A DNA stretch of 64,000 nt from JAUSIF01 sp040901465 (GCA_040901465.1 JBBDYN010000037.1:1-64000); one strand, 5' to 3'. Shown: positions 39,273 to 51,640, numbered from the stretch's first letter. Translations and numbers: made by a program. The notes: a model not told the origin generated them from the sequence alone.

Positions 39273-39628
39273 TCGAGCGCTCCCTTACGCCACTCGTAGA
39301 TGTAGCCGACGGTGAGCACGCCGAGGAAAACCATCATCGACCAGAAGCCGTACCAGCCGAGTTGGCCGAAAGTAATCGCCCAGGGGAACAGGAATGCGAC
39401 TTCAAGGTCGAAGATGATGAAGAGAATCGCGACCAGGTAGAAGCGCACATCGAACTTCATGCGCGCGTCGTCGAACGGGTTGAACCCGCATTCATAGGCG
39501 GAGAGCTTCTCGACGTCCGGCGCCCGGTAGGCGATCAGGAACGGCGAGATCAGCAAAACGAGCCCGATTGCCGCCGCCACACCGATAAAGACGACGATCG
39601 GCAGGTAATCGACGATCAGCGCGGTCAT
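39263..39628 (-). CDS. nuoA: NADH-quinone oxidoreductase subunit A
   Basis: First gene of the complex I operon. The 121-residue membrane subunit has three helices and the conserved loop YECGFNPFDDARMKFDVRFY. The ATG at 39628 matches the usual length; nine residues of an upstream in-frame start are not needed. About 280 bp to the tRNA-Asp gene presumably hold the operon promoter, but I see no clear consensus. Confidence 0.96.
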   Translation of the reverse strand: MTALIVDYLPIVVFIGVAAAIGLVLLISPFLIAYRAPDVEKLSAYECGFNPFDDARMKFDVRFYLVAILFIIFDLEVAFLFPWAITFGQLGWYGFWSMMVFLGVLTVGYIYEWRKGALEWD

Positions 39629-39909
39629 CCTTGCCTCGCGTGCGGACAGGCGCATCGCCCTGCCCGGATGCCACTCGACCCTGCTTCCTTGGAGGGCGCG
39701 CCTTTCGATCCCGCAGTTGCGAAGAATTCGAAAGACGGGCTTGGCTTAACCCAGCGTCCCCGGACAGGCAAGACCGCCATCGGTCGCGGACGCACGCCTT
39801 CAACACCAAAAAGCGGTTCAATTTCCGGTATTTGCGTCCGCTTCGGAATCTCGTCCCCGGGATGGAACCGCCGCCTTATTGCACCGCCGAAATCGCGCTG
39901 CGGAAAGGA

Positions 39910-39986
<77 letters not shown>

Positions 39987-40166
39987 GGGGAGGGTCCGCA
40001 CTTAAGGCCCGGTCCAGATCAAGTCAAGGTTAGGCCCGAAAGTCGGGCATAAATCGGTAGATTCGCGCGCATGGCCTATGGCTAGACAGGCCTCGAATCG
40101 CATATGCCAAATGCGCGAAGAAACGCGTTTGAACGCAGAACGCTCATTACGAGGGGTCGCGCAGCC

Positions 40167-40460
40167 ATGGCAACAAAATCCGCACCGACGGTCACCTTGA
40201 AGCATCTCGCCGCCGAATTGGCGGAAGCTCACGACATTTCCAAGAAGCAGGCCGAGACGATCCTCAACGACCTGGTGGACCGGATCGTAAAGCATCTGAA
40301 GAAGGCCGAACGCATTCGCATGGTCGGCCTTGGCATTCTTCAGGTCCGGCATCGCGCGGCCCGCATGGGACGCAATCCGGCGACCGGCGAACCGATTCAG
40401 ATCAAGGCGAGCAAGAAGGTCGCGTTCCGCGCCGCCAAGGAATTGAAGGAAGCGGTCTGA
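40167..40460 (+). CDS. HU/IHF-family DNA-binding protein, divergent paralogue
   Basis: This 97-residue nucleoid protein has the family fold: an N-terminal helical part with SKKQAETILNDLVDRIVKHL, the beta-arm GLGILQVRHRAARMGRNPAT, and the C-terminal VAFRAAKELKEAV. It differs clearly from the HupB at 40770 and carries a short MATKSAPTVTLKHLA extension. The ATG at 40167 is preferred over one 21 codons earlier because the latter adds an arginine-rich non-family segment. It is the only plus-strand gene before 49 kb and sits alone between two tRNA genes. Confidence 0.9.
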   Translation: MATKSAPTVTLKHLAAELAEAHDISKKQAETILNDLVDRIVKHLKKAERIRMVGLGILQVRHRAARMGRNPATGEPIQIKASKKVAFRAAKELKEAV

Positions 40461-40468
40461 TTGGGGGC

Positions 40469-40500
40469 TGCCCGCCTTTGCCGCCGGGCTGCGGCGGGCA
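40469..40500 (+). terminator. Hairpin after the HU paralogue
   Basis: TGCCCGCC...GGCGGGCA (8-bp arms, about 16-base loop that can itself pair) starts 8 bp after the stop codon. There is no T-run, so intrinsic termination is uncertain. Confidence 0.4.
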
Positions 40501-40566
40501 CCCTCGGATGCTTCGCTGGTAATCTCGAAGTCGGCTCGCCAGCCGGACCCGCGAAGCGGCGAAGGC

Positions 40567-40642
40567 TGGTGGGCGGTGACGGGCTCGAACCGCCGACCTT
40601 CTCGGTGTAAACGAGACGCTCTACCAGCTGAGCTAACCGCCC
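40567..40642 (-). tRNA. tRNA-Val (TAC)
   Basis: 76 nt including CCA. Acceptor GGGCGGT pairs with ACCGCCC, anticodon stem TCTCG/CGAGA with loop TTTACAC, T-loop GGTTCGAGCCC region intact. Anticodon TAC. Confidence 0.97.
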
Positions 40643-40707
40643 GGACGAGCATTACCCCTCATCGCCCTCGCAGGGCAACGCCGCCATCGATTGCCGCCGA
40701 AACACGA

Positions 40708-40734
40708 ATGCTCCCGCATAAAAAGCGGGAGCAT
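40708..40734. terminator. Perfect inverted repeat downstream of hupB
   Basis: ATGCTCCCGC-ataaaaa-GCGGGAGCAT, a 10-bp stem, 36 bp after the hupB stop on the minus strand. The loop is T-rich on the minus strand but no T-run follows the stem. It is probably the hupB transcript end. Confidence 0.55.
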
Positions 40735-40769
40735 CCGGCGTTTCAACGATGTGACGCGCGGCGGCCGGG

Positions 40770-41045
40770 TCAGATATTCACCGCGTCCTTCAGTCCTTTT
40801 CCGGCAGAGAATTTTGGCGCCTTGGAAGCGGCGATCATGACGGGTTGTCCCGTGCGCGGATTGCGTCCCTCGCGCGCTTTACGATCGACTACCGTGAACG
40901 TGCCGAAGCCGATGAGTTTCACCTCGTCGCCTTGCTTGAGGGCGCCCGTGATGATGTCAAATGTGGCCTCGACAGCCTTGGCCGCATCGGTCTTGGTCAT
41001 ACGGGACGTATCGGCGACCGCGGCGATCAGCTCATTCTTGGTCAT
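40770..41045 (-). CDS. hupB: DNA-binding protein HU-beta
   Basis: Typical 91-residue HU protein: MTKNELIAAVADTSRMTKTD, IGFGTFTVVDRKAREGRNPR (DNA-binding arm) and APKFSAGKGLKDAV. HU bends DNA without strong sequence preference and compacts the nucleoid. It follows lon, the order lon-hupB being conserved from E. coli to Rhizobiales. The ATG at 41045 gives the standard start; an ATG six codons earlier is possible but less likely. Confidence 0.96.
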   Translation of the reverse strand: MTKNELIAAVADTSRMTKTDAAKAVEATFDIITGALKQGDEVKLIGFGTFTVVDRKAREGRNPRTGQPVMIAASKAPKFSAGKGLKDAVNI

Positions 41046-41365
41046 CGGACCGATCCTTCTCATGGACCTGCGAGAATCACCGGCTGTATGCCGGTAAGCG
41101 CGGGAAGCTCCCCACAATCCAAGGCAAAAGCAAGTCAGAGGCCTGGCAAACCCGCGCCGCTGTAGGGTTTCCGGGGATTCGACGACGTCGGAGGCGCCCC
41201 GCGCCGGCCCCCGGGGACTTCGCTAAGTGTTTGAAATTAGCCGCTTAACAGCTGAAGCGGCCCGGCGCGCGTTCGGTATTCGTCGGCGCAAACCTCCGGT
41301 TAACCCCGCAAAAAAGCCGAAGCCGGTCCCCGTGGAAACCGGCGCCGGCCGTTCGTTCACACGCT
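41046..41365. other. Gap between lon and hupB
   Basis: About 320 bp without a gene. It holds the lon terminator at 41310-41343, a perfect inverted repeat GCCGCTT-aacagctg-AAGCGGC at 41240-41261, and presumably the hupB promoter on the minus strand downstream of that. I cannot place a -35/-10 pair with confidence. Confidence 0.5.
41310..41343 (-). terminator. Rho-independent terminator of lon
   Basis: On the minus strand GCCGGT-TTCCACGGGG-ACCGGC is followed by TTCGGCTTTTTT, a stem plus T-run, beginning 23 bp after the lon stop. It separates lon from hupB. Confidence 0.75.
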
Positions 41366-43795
<2,430 letters not shown>

Positions 43796-44011
43796 GGGCC
43801 CCTCATCCTTTCCGTTGGCGCCGCAACCGCCGGTATTGCCGGGGAGTAACTATGAGACCGGCTGCGGCACGAATCGAAACCTAAGGCTACGGTCTCACTC
43901 TGATCTCGTCCGCAGCACTATCGTCGCACCGTTAGGTGGCGACGGGGGGTATCGAAGTCAAGGATCGGCGGGCCTTAAGGCTTACGGCGCCCTTATCCGA
44001 TCCATGCAAAC

Positions 44012-45280
<1,269 letters not shown>

Positions 45281-45349
45281 TCGGTCTCTCCGTCCCTTCG
45301 CCGGGTCCGGGAAATTTGGCCCGGAGTCCGCGAGGTCTGCTTCCTATGA

Positions 45350-45373
45350 AGCATGCTCCTGACCGAGCATGCT
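45350..45373. repeat. Perfect hairpin between clpP and clpX
   Basis: AGCATGCTC-ctgacc-GAGCATGCT, a 9-bp stem with a 6-base loop, about 70 bp upstream of clpX and 120 bp downstream of clpP. No T-run follows on either strand. It could be an operator or an RNA element that tunes clpX relative to clpP. Confidence 0.6.
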
Positions 45374-45493
45374 AGCCCTTGGGGGATCAAGAATCCATTA
45401 ATGCTAAGGCGAGGATAGCGATTCCCGGCCCGATGTTGCAGATTCGCCGATGCAAGACGAATGCCGTTCGAACCGTGACCCGGCGTCACACCC

Positions 45494-46126
45494 TCAGATT
45501 TTGACCGCGGATTCGTCCACTGGCCGCTTGTCGATCACCGAATCAATCAGGCCGAATTCCTTGGCCCCCTGGGCGGTAAGGAACTTGTCGCGCTCAAGTG
45601 CGTCCTCGATCGTCTTGATCGGCTGGCCGCTGTGCTTCTGGTAGATCTCGTTCAGCCGCTTCTTGAGCGCCAGGATCTCCGCAGCATGCAACATGACATC
45701 GGTTGCCTGGCCTTGGAACCCGCCCGACGGCTGGTGCAGCATGATGCGGGCGTTCGGTAGCGCATGCCGCATGCCCTTTTCTCCCGCCGCGAGCAGCAAC
45801 GAGGCCATGGAGGCGGCCTGTCCGACGCAGAGCGTCGAGATTGCCGGCCGCACGAACTGCATCGTGTCGTAGATCGCCATGCCCGATGTCACCACCCCGC
45901 CGGGCGAGTTGATGTACATGGAGATTTCCTTTTTCGGATTCTCCGCCTCCAGAAACAGGAGCTGCGCCACGACCAGTGTCGACATGCCGTCCTCGATCGG
46001 GCCAGTGATGAAGACGATGCGCTCCTTGAGAAGTCGCGAAAATATGTCGTACGCGCGTTCGCCTCGGTTGGTCTGTTCGACCACCATCGGCACGAGGTTC
46101 ATGTAGGTATCAACCGGGTCTTTCAT
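45494..46126 (-). CDS. clpP: ATP-dependent Clp protease proteolytic subunit ClpP
   Basis: ClpP is the tetradecameric serine peptidase. The 210-residue protein has the active Ser106 in VGQAASMASLLL, His131 in ARIMLHQPSGG and the Asp in the ERDKF segment. It begins with a short propeptide-like MKDPVDTYMNLVPMVVEQT. It lies between tig and clpX, the standard arrangement. Confidence 0.97.
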   Translation of the reverse strand: MKDPVDTYMNLVPMVVEQTNRGERAYDIFSRLLKERIVFITGPIEDGMSTLVVAQLLFLEAENPKKEISMYINSPGGVVTSGMAIYDTMQFVRPAISTLCVGQAASMASLLLAAGEKGMRHALPNARIMLHQPSGGFQGQATDVMLHAAEILALKKRLNEIYQKHSGQPIKTIEDALERDKFLTAQGAKEFGLIDSVIDKRPVDESAVKI

Positions 46127-46205
46127 TCTCAGTCCTCTGCATGGAACCGCGCGATTCGCTGGTCGTCAACATAACCGATCAGCGTGCCCATTCGGCCGCA
46201 GGCCA

Positions 46206-47672
46206 CTATTTCTTCGCTTTGCGGGCGCTCTTCTTCGCACCCTTCTTTGCCCCCGACCCCGCGTCGTCGTGGTGGCGGTGGTCGTGGTCGTGGCCATGAT
46301 CATGATCGTGGTCATGGCCGTGCGCATGATCGTGATCGTCATCGGCGAACAGCCGCTCGCGGCCCACGGTCTTGTCGGTGAGGGTCGCGAGCTCGAGCAA
46401 AAAGTCGACCACCTTCTCCTCGAAGATCGGCGCCCGTAGCGTAGCGAGCGTCGATGCGTCCTTGCGCATGTGCTCGAACGCCTGCTGCTCTTGCCCGGGA
46501 AATTGCCGCGCGCGCTCGACGACCGCCCTCGTCAATTCATCCTCGCTGACCGTGATCGAATTCTTGTCGCCGACTTCGGCGAGCACAAGCCCGAGCCGCA
46601 CGCGTCGATCCGCAATTTGGCGATACTCCTCGCGCGCCTTCTCCTCGGTCGTGTCCTCGTCGGCAAACGTGCGCTTCTGCGACTCCATTTCCTTCTGCAC
46701 CGACGCCCAGATGCCGGCAAATTCCTGCTCCACGAGCGACGGCGGCGCCTCGAACTTGTGCCGCTCGTCCATGGCGTCGAGCAGCGCGCGCTTGACCTTG
46801 GCCCGCGATGCGGCCGCGTGCTCCTTCTCGACCCGCTCGCGCACGTGGCCCTTGAGTTTGTCAAGCGATTCCAGCCCAAGCGCCTTTGCGAACGCGTCGT
46901 CGATCTTCGTCTCCGCCGGTGCGGCAACCGCTGTCATGGTCACCTCGAACTCGGCGTGCTTTCCGGCGAGGTGCTCGGCGAGATAGTTCGTCGGAAACGT
47001 GACCTTGATGCTCCGCGTTTCGCCCTTCGCCATCCCGAGCAGCTGCTCCTCGAAGCCCGGGATAAAGCTGCTCTGCCCGATCACCAGCGGCACTTCGTCG
47101 GCCGTGCCACCTTCGAAAGTCTTGCCGTCCATGGTCCCGCGGAAGTTCATCACCACGCGGTCACCCATCTCGGCCTTGCCTTCCTTATCTGTGTATGACC
47201 GGTTCGCTTCTGCGATGCGGCCGATCGCTTCGTCAACGTGCTCGCCGGTCACCGGCGTCACCGGGCGCTCGAGCTTGATCGTGCGGAAATCCGCGAGCGG
47301 GATCTTGGGAAGCAGCTCGAGCGCGACCGTGTAGGCGAGGTCGGCCTTGCCCTCGATCACTTCCTTGACAGCGTCCTGCTCCTCGGAGGCGAGCTTGATG
47401 CGTGGTTCGACCGCGAGCTTGAAGCCGCCGTCGCTCACGATTTTGCTGTTCACCTCGTTGATGGCCTGCTCGATCACTTCGCCCATGACCGCCTTGCCGT
47501 ACACCCGCTTCAGGTGGGGGATCGGCACCTTGCCGGGGCGGAAGCCATCGAGTTTCACCCGGTCCTTGATCGCGGAAAGACGCTCGGCCGCCCGTTGATC
47601 GAGCTCCGCCACCGGGAGGACCACCTGATATTCGCGCTTCAGCCCCTCGGCGAGGGTTTCGGTTACCTGCAT
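46206..47672 (-). CDS. tig: Trigger factor with histidine-rich tail
   Basis: Trigger factor is the ribosome-bound chaperone. The 488-residue protein has the ribosome-binding domain (1-150, with the DGFRPGKVPIPHLKRVYGKA signature), the FKBP-type PPIase domain (about 165-250) and the substrate-binding C-terminal arm. The last ~50 residues are unusual: a His/Asp-rich stretch (12 His within about 27 residues, repeats of H-D and G-H-D) followed by a lysine-rich end (KKGAKKSARKAKK). The tail resembles the metal-binding tail of SlyD and suggests nickel or zinc binding; that is inference. Gene order tig-clpP-clpX supports the call. Confidence 0.97.
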   Translation of the reverse strand: MQVTETLAEGLKREYQVVLPVAELDQRAAERLSAIKDRVKLDGFRPGKVPIPHLKRVYGKAVMGEVIEQAINEVNSKIVSDGGFKLAVEPRIKLASEEQDAVKEVIEGKADLAYTVALELLPKIPLADFRTIKLERPVTPVTGEHVDEAIGRIAEANRSYTDKEGKAEMGDRVVMNFRGTMDGKTFEGGTADEVPLVIGQSSFIPGFEEQLLGMAKGETRSIKVTFPTNYLAEHLAGKHAEFEVTMTAVAAPAETKIDDAFAKALGLESLDKLKGHVRERVEKEHAAASRAKVKRALLDAMDERHKFEAPPSLVEQEFAGIWASVQKEMESQKRTFADEDTTEEKAREEYRQIADRRVRLGLVLAEVGDKNSITVSEDELTRAVVERARQFPGQEQQAFEHMRKDASTLATLRAPIFEEKVVDFLLELATLTDKTVGRERLFADDDHDHAHGHDHDHDHGHDHDHRHHDDAGSGAKKGAKKSARKAKK

Positions 47673-47716
47673 AATTCCGGATTCCAGAGCCTTGTTGCCT
47701 GATTAGAGCCTGCCAA

Positions 47717-47801
47717 TGGTGCGGGCGGAGGGACTCGAACCCCCACGACTTTCGTCACGGGAACCTAAATCCCGCGCGTCTACCAGTTCCGCCACGCCCG
47801 C
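47717..47801 (-). tRNA. tRNA-Leu (TAG)
   Basis: 85 nt including CCA, with a long variable arm (TGACGAAAGTCGT) as expected for a class II tRNA. Acceptor GCGGGCG pairs with CGCCCGC; anticodon stem CGGGA/TCCCG with loop TTTAGGT gives anticodon TAG. Confidence 0.93.
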
Positions 47802-47913
47802 TGGAGGCGCGGGGCCGCACGTCCGGCACCGGCCGGGAGGTCTATAGCACGCTGTTTCAACCGGGCAAAAATATGGGTCTGTTGCGGGTGCGTCTCAAGG
47901 GGACGACGCGTCC

Positions 47914-49404
47914 TCATGCAAGCGAGCGAATGAGCCGGGCGAGCACGAGCCGCAGCGCCGCGTCCAGATCCTCGGAATTCATCGCAGGCCCAGCCTCCTG
48001 TGCCGCCTCCCCGTGCAGCCAGACGGCCGCCGAGGCGGCCTCAAAGGCCGGCATGCCCTGAGCAAGCAGGCCGGTCGCAATCCCCGCGAGCACGTCGCCC
48101 GTCCCGGCGGTGGCGAGCCAGGGCGTCGCATTGGCCGCGATCGCCGCGCGGCCGTCGGGGGCGGCCGCGACCGTGTCGGGCCCCTTCAGAAGGACAATTG
48201 CCTTCATCTTGCCGGCCGCAGTCCTCGCCCGCTCGAGCTTCGACACCGCGCCCGCGATCCTTGGCTCGCCGGCGAACAGCCGGGCGAATTCTCCTTCATG
48301 CGGCGTCAGAATTGCTGCCGGAACGGATGAGAGAATCCGCGCAAGTGACTCTGCCGACTCGGAAAAACTCGTAAGCGCGTCGGCGTCGAGCACGAGCGCG
48401 CGCCGCGCCTTTGCTGCCGCCGCGACCGCGTAGCGGGTCGCCTTGCCTACGCCCTGTCCCGGTCCGAGCAGAACCGCGTTGAGCCGCATGTCGCCGAGGA
48501 GCTTGGCGAGCCCGTTGGCGCCGTCGGCTTGCCGCACCATGACCGCGGTGAGGCTCGCCGCGAGCACCGGCAGCGCCGCCTTCGGCGCCGCCACCGTCAC
48601 GAGCCCCGCGCCCGCTCTCAGCGCGGCCCTCGCCGCGAGCCGCCCTGCACCCGTCGAGTGCATCGGCCCGCTCACTACCACCGCGTGACCGCGATCGTAT
48701 TTGTGACCGTCGACGCGCGGCACCGGAAATGAATTCCGCCAGAGCGGCGGCTCGTTGGCGAAGGTCTTCGGATTCACCGCAGCGACCGTTGCGTCGGAAA
48801 TTCCGATGTCCGCCACGGTCACCCGCCCGCAATGCAGCCGGCCCGGAAAAAAAAGGTGTCCCGGCTTGCGCCGACAGAAGGTAACGGTTTCGCTCGCGCG
48901 CACCGCCGCGCCGCGCACCGCTCCGCTCGCGCCGTCGATGCCGCTCGGCAAATCGACGGCGACGATCGGTGCGCTCGCAGCCGCCACGACTTCGACCGCG
49001 GCCTTGGCTTTGCCCTCGAGGTCGCGCGTGAGCCCCGCACCGAACAACGCATCGACAACGACACCGGCACTCGCAAGCGCCGCGGCCGTCACCGGCTCGA
49101 TCGGCTCGCGCCAGCCCCTGGCGGCTTCCGCCGCATCGCCCGCGAGCGCCTGGTGCGATCCGAGCAGCAGCACGCGCACCGGATAGCCGCGTTCGCGCAA
49201 GTTCCGCGCGGTCACGAACCCGTCGCCGCCGTTATTGCCCGGCCCGCACGCGACCACGACGCGCGTGCCGGGCGGATGGCGCGCCGCGACGACGTCGGCG
49301 ACCACACGCCCCGCGCGCTCCATCAGCGTGATACCCGGCGTCCCGGCCGCAATCGTGCGCCGGTCGGCCTCCGCCATCTCGGTCGGGGTCAGGAGCTCAT
49401 GCAT
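47914..49404 (-). CDS. nnr: Bifunctional NAD(P)H-hydrate epimerase/dehydratase
   Basis: This 496-residue enzyme repairs hydrated NAD(P)H. The N-terminal YjeF_N domain (about 1-210) interconverts R and S NAD(P)HX (VVVACGPGNNGGDGFVTARN); the C-terminal ribokinase-like domain (about 215-490) dehydrates S-NAD(P)HX with ATP or ADP (VLDADALTSF, LTPHEGEFARL, GTGDVLAGIATGLLAQG). It lies upstream of the tRNA-Leu and divergent from glnB. No other gene shares its transcript visibly. Confidence 0.95.
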   Translation of the reverse strand: MHELLTPTEMAEADRRTIAAGTPGITLMERAGRVVADVVAARHPPGTRVVVACGPGNNGGDGFVTARNLRERGYPVRVLLLGSHQALAGDAAEAARGWREPIEPVTAAALASAGVVVDALFGAGLTRDLEGKAKAAVEVVAAASAPIVAVDLPSGIDGASGAVRGAAVRASETVTFCRRKPGHLFFPGRLHCGRVTVADIGISDATVAAVNPKTFANEPPLWRNSFPVPRVDGHKYDRGHAVVVSGPMHSTGAGRLAARAALRAGAGLVTVAAPKAALPVLAASLTAVMVRQADGANGLAKLLGDMRLNAVLLGPGQGVGKATRYAVAAAAKARRALVLDADALTSFSESAESLARILSSVPAAILTPHEGEFARLFAGEPRIAGAVSKLERARTAAGKMKAIVLLKGPDTVAAAPDGRAAIAANATPWLATAGTGDVLAGIATGLLAQGMPAFEAASAAVWLHGEAAQEAGPAMNSEDLDAALRLVLARLIRSLA

Positions 49405-49495
49405 GGCGCGAATGCTACCTCACGGGGCTGAATTCGGTCTGACCTAGTCGCCGAAGCAATCCACACTGCACTCAAGCACCTGCCCGCTCGCCCTT

Positions 49496-49510
49496 GCATA
49501 TTCTTTGAGC
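49496..49510 (+). promoter_or_regulatory. Candidate NtrC-binding site 1
   Basis: GC-N11-GC core (GCATATTCTTTGAGC), the minimal NtrC pattern, centred about 113 bp upstream of the sigma-54 GG. Its centre is 20 bp from the centre of the second site, i.e. two helical turns, the arrangement seen in tandem NtrC enhancers. Confidence 0.5.
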
Positions 49511-49515
49511 GGAAT

Positions 49516-49530
49516 GCACAAACCATGAGC
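49516..49530 (+). promoter_or_regulatory. Candidate NtrC-binding site 2
   Basis: GC-N11-GC core within TGCACAAACCATGAGCA; the left half TGCAC matches the consensus exactly, the right half GAGCA partly. It lies about 100 bp upstream of the sigma-54 promoter. Confidence 0.6.
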
Positions 49531-49615
49531 AAGCTCCGATTGCCGATCGAAAATGGGGAGCCGCTTTTTTAAACAAATACTTGAAGTAACACGAGTTTTC
49601 CGCGCAAAAGCAACA

Positions 49616-49631
49616 TGGCACGGGACCTGCT
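49616..49631 (+). promoter_or_regulatory. Sigma-54 promoter of glnBA
   Basis: TGGCACG-GGAC-CTGCT matches the RpoN consensus TGGCACG-N4-TTGCW with one mismatch and has the required GG-N10-GC spacing. It is 57 bp upstream of the glnB ATG. With the GC-N11-GC pairs upstream, it points to NtrBC control by nitrogen limitation. Confidence 0.85.
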
Positions 49632-49688
49632 ACCCCGCGCCTGCTTCCAGCGCACGGAATGGGGCGAGAGCCGTCAAGAGGAGACGCG

Positions 49689-50027
49689 ATGAAGAAGATC
49701 GAGGCCATCATCAAGCCGTTCAAGCTCGACGAGGTGAAGGAAGCGCTGCAGGAAGCTGGCCTTCAGGGCATCACGGTCACCGAGGCCAAGGGCTTCGGCC
49801 GCCAGAAAGGCCATACCGAACTTTATCGCGGCGCCGAATATGTCGTCGACTTCCTCCCCAAGGTGAAGATCGAAGTCGTGCTCGGCGACGACATGGTTGA
49901 GAAGGCCATCGAGGCGATCCGCCGCGCCGCGCAAACCGGCCGCATCGGCGACGGCAAGATCTTCGTCTCCAATGTCGAGGAGGCGATCCGCATCCGTACC
50001 GGCGAATCAGGAATCGACGCGATCTAG
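49689..50027 (+). CDS. glnB: Nitrogen regulatory protein P-II
   Basis: GlnB senses 2-oxoglutarate and ATP/ADP and is uridylylated by GlnD. The 112-residue protein has the uridylylation site Tyr51 in the T-loop (GHTELYRGAEYVVDFLPK) and the C-terminal signature GKIFVSNVEEAIRIRTGE. The ATG at 49689 gives the family start MKKIEAIIKPFKLDEVK. It is followed by glnA after 68 bp, the usual alphaproteobacterial glnBA operon. Confidence 0.98.
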   Translation: MKKIEAIIKPFKLDEVKEALQEAGLQGITVTEAKGFGRQKGHTELYRGAEYVVDFLPKVKIEVVLGDDMVEKAIEAIRRAAQTGRIGDGKIFVSNVEEAIRIRTGESGIDAI

Positions 50028-50095
50028 CCGGACTTGTATTGAAACTTCCAACAACCTCGGGCCCGAGGATTGAACACAGAGGGGGAAGGCCTTCC

Positions 50096-51505
50096 ATGAA
50101 GACCGCCAACGAAGTCCTCAAATTCATGAAGGACAACGACGTCAAATACGTCGACTGCCGTTTCACCGACCCGCGCGGGAAGTGGCAGCACGTCACCTTC
50201 GACGTGAGCCTGTTCGACCAGGACGCGTTCGCGGAAGGCGTGATGTTCGACGGTTCCTCGATCGCCGGATGGAAGCCGATTCACGAATCCGACATGAACC
50301 TGATGCCGGACCCCGAGTCCGCCTGCATCGACCCGTTCTTTGCCGAGACCACGCTCTCGATCGTGTGCGACGTGCTCGAGCCGACGACCGGCGAGCCCTA
50401 CACCCGCGATCCGCGCGGCATTTCGAAGAAGGCGGTCGCCTACATGAAATCGACCGGTGTGGGCGACATCGCCTATTTCGGTCCCGAGGCCGAATTCTTC
50501 ATTTTCGACGACGTGCGTTTCTCGTCCGATCCGTACAACACCGGTTTCCGGATCGACTCGATCGAACTCCCGACCAACATGGGTACCGAGTACGAAGGCG
50601 GAAATCTCGGCCACCGCATGCGCACGAAGGGTGGCTACTTCCCCGTCCCGCCGCAGGACTCCGCGCAGGACATCCGTTCCGAGATGCTCGGCGCCATGGC
50701 CAAGATGGGCGTCGCCGTCGAGAAACACCACCACGAGGTGGGCGCCGCCCAGCACGAGCTCGGCATGAAATTCTCGCCGCTCGTGAAGATGGCCGACCAA
50801 ATGCAGATCTATAAATATTGCATCCACATGGTCGCCAACATCTACGGCAAGACCGCGACCTTCATGCCGAAGCCGATCTACGGCGACAACGGCTCAGGCA
50901 TGCATTGCCACCAATCGATCTGGAAAGGCTCGACGCCCACCTTCGCCGGCAACAAATACGCCGATCTCTCGGACACCTGCCTGAGCTATATCGCCGGCGT
51001 CATCAAGCACGCCCGCGCGCTCAACGCCTTCACCAACCCGACCACCAATTCCTACAAGCGTCTGGTGCCGGGCTTCGAGGCACCGGTGCTGCTCGCCTAT
51101 TCGGTGCGCAATCGCTCGGCCTCGTGCCGCATTCCGCTCGCGAGTTCGCCGAAGGGCAAGCGTGTCGAGGTGCGTTTTCCCGACCCGCTCTGCAATCCCT
51201 ATCTCGGCTTTGCCGCCATGCTGATGGCTGGCCTCGACGGCGTCATGAACAAGCTCGACCCCGGCGAGGCCGTCGACAAGGACCTCTATGACCTACCGCC
51301 GCGCGAGCTGAAGAAAATCCCGACCGTTTGCGGCAGCCTGCGCGAGGCGCTCACGAACCTCGACAAGGACCGCGAGTTCCTGAAGAAAGGCGGCGTGTTC
51401 GACGACGACTTCATCGACTCCTACATCTCGCTGAAAATGACCGAAATCATCCGCTTCGAGCACACGCCGCATCCGGTCGAATTCGACATGTACTACTCGG
51501 CTTAA
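50096..51505 (+). CDS. glnA: Glutamine synthetase type I
   Basis: GlnA makes glutamine from glutamate, ammonia and ATP. The 469-residue GSI-beta protein has FDGSSIAGWKPI (51-62), the ATP-binding KPIYGDNGSGMHCHQSIWK and the adenylylation-site Tyr in DKDLYDLPPRELKK. A strong GGGGGAAGG ribosome-binding site precedes the ATG. Cotranscription with glnB and the sigma-54 promoter upstream fit ammonium control. A 14-bp palindrome CCTCGGGCCCGAGG at 50055-50068 lies in the short spacer. Confidence 0.98.
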   Translation: MKTANEVLKFMKDNDVKYVDCRFTDPRGKWQHVTFDVSLFDQDAFAEGVMFDGSSIAGWKPIHESDMNLMPDPESACIDPFFAETTLSIVCDVLEPTTGEPYTRDPRGISKKAVAYMKSTGVGDIAYFGPEAEFFIFDDVRFSSDPYNTGFRIDSIELPTNMGTEYEGGNLGHRMRTKGGYFPVPPQDSAQDIRSEMLGAMAKMGVAVEKHHHEVGAAQHELGMKFSPLVKMADQMQIYKYCIHMVANIYGKTATFMPKPIYGDNGSGMHCHQSIWKGSTPTFAGNKYADLSDTCLSYIAGVIKHARALNAFTNPTTNSYKRLVPGFEAPVLLAYSVRNRSASCRIPLASSPKGKRVEVRFPDPLCNPYLGFAAMLMAGLDGVMNKLDPGEAVDKDLYDLPPRELKKIPTVCGSLREALTNLDKDREFLKKGGVFDDDFIDSYISLKMTEIIRFEHTPHPVEFDMYYSA

Positions 51506-51608
51506 AGCGTTTCCCGGCAAATGCCTGCCCCGGACTTGATCCGGGGTGGAATCCGGTTCGTCGTGGAAAACGCGTCAAGACAATAAATTGGAGCGGTTTC
51601 CGATTCCA

Positions 51609-51640
51609 GGGGCGCCCATTGGCGCCCCGCTTTCTTTTCT
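51609..51640 (+). terminator. Rho-independent terminator of glnBA
   Basis: GGGGCGCC-catt-GGCGCCCC (51609-51628) followed by GCTTTCTTTTCT. It begins 104 bp after the glnA stop. Confidence 0.85.
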
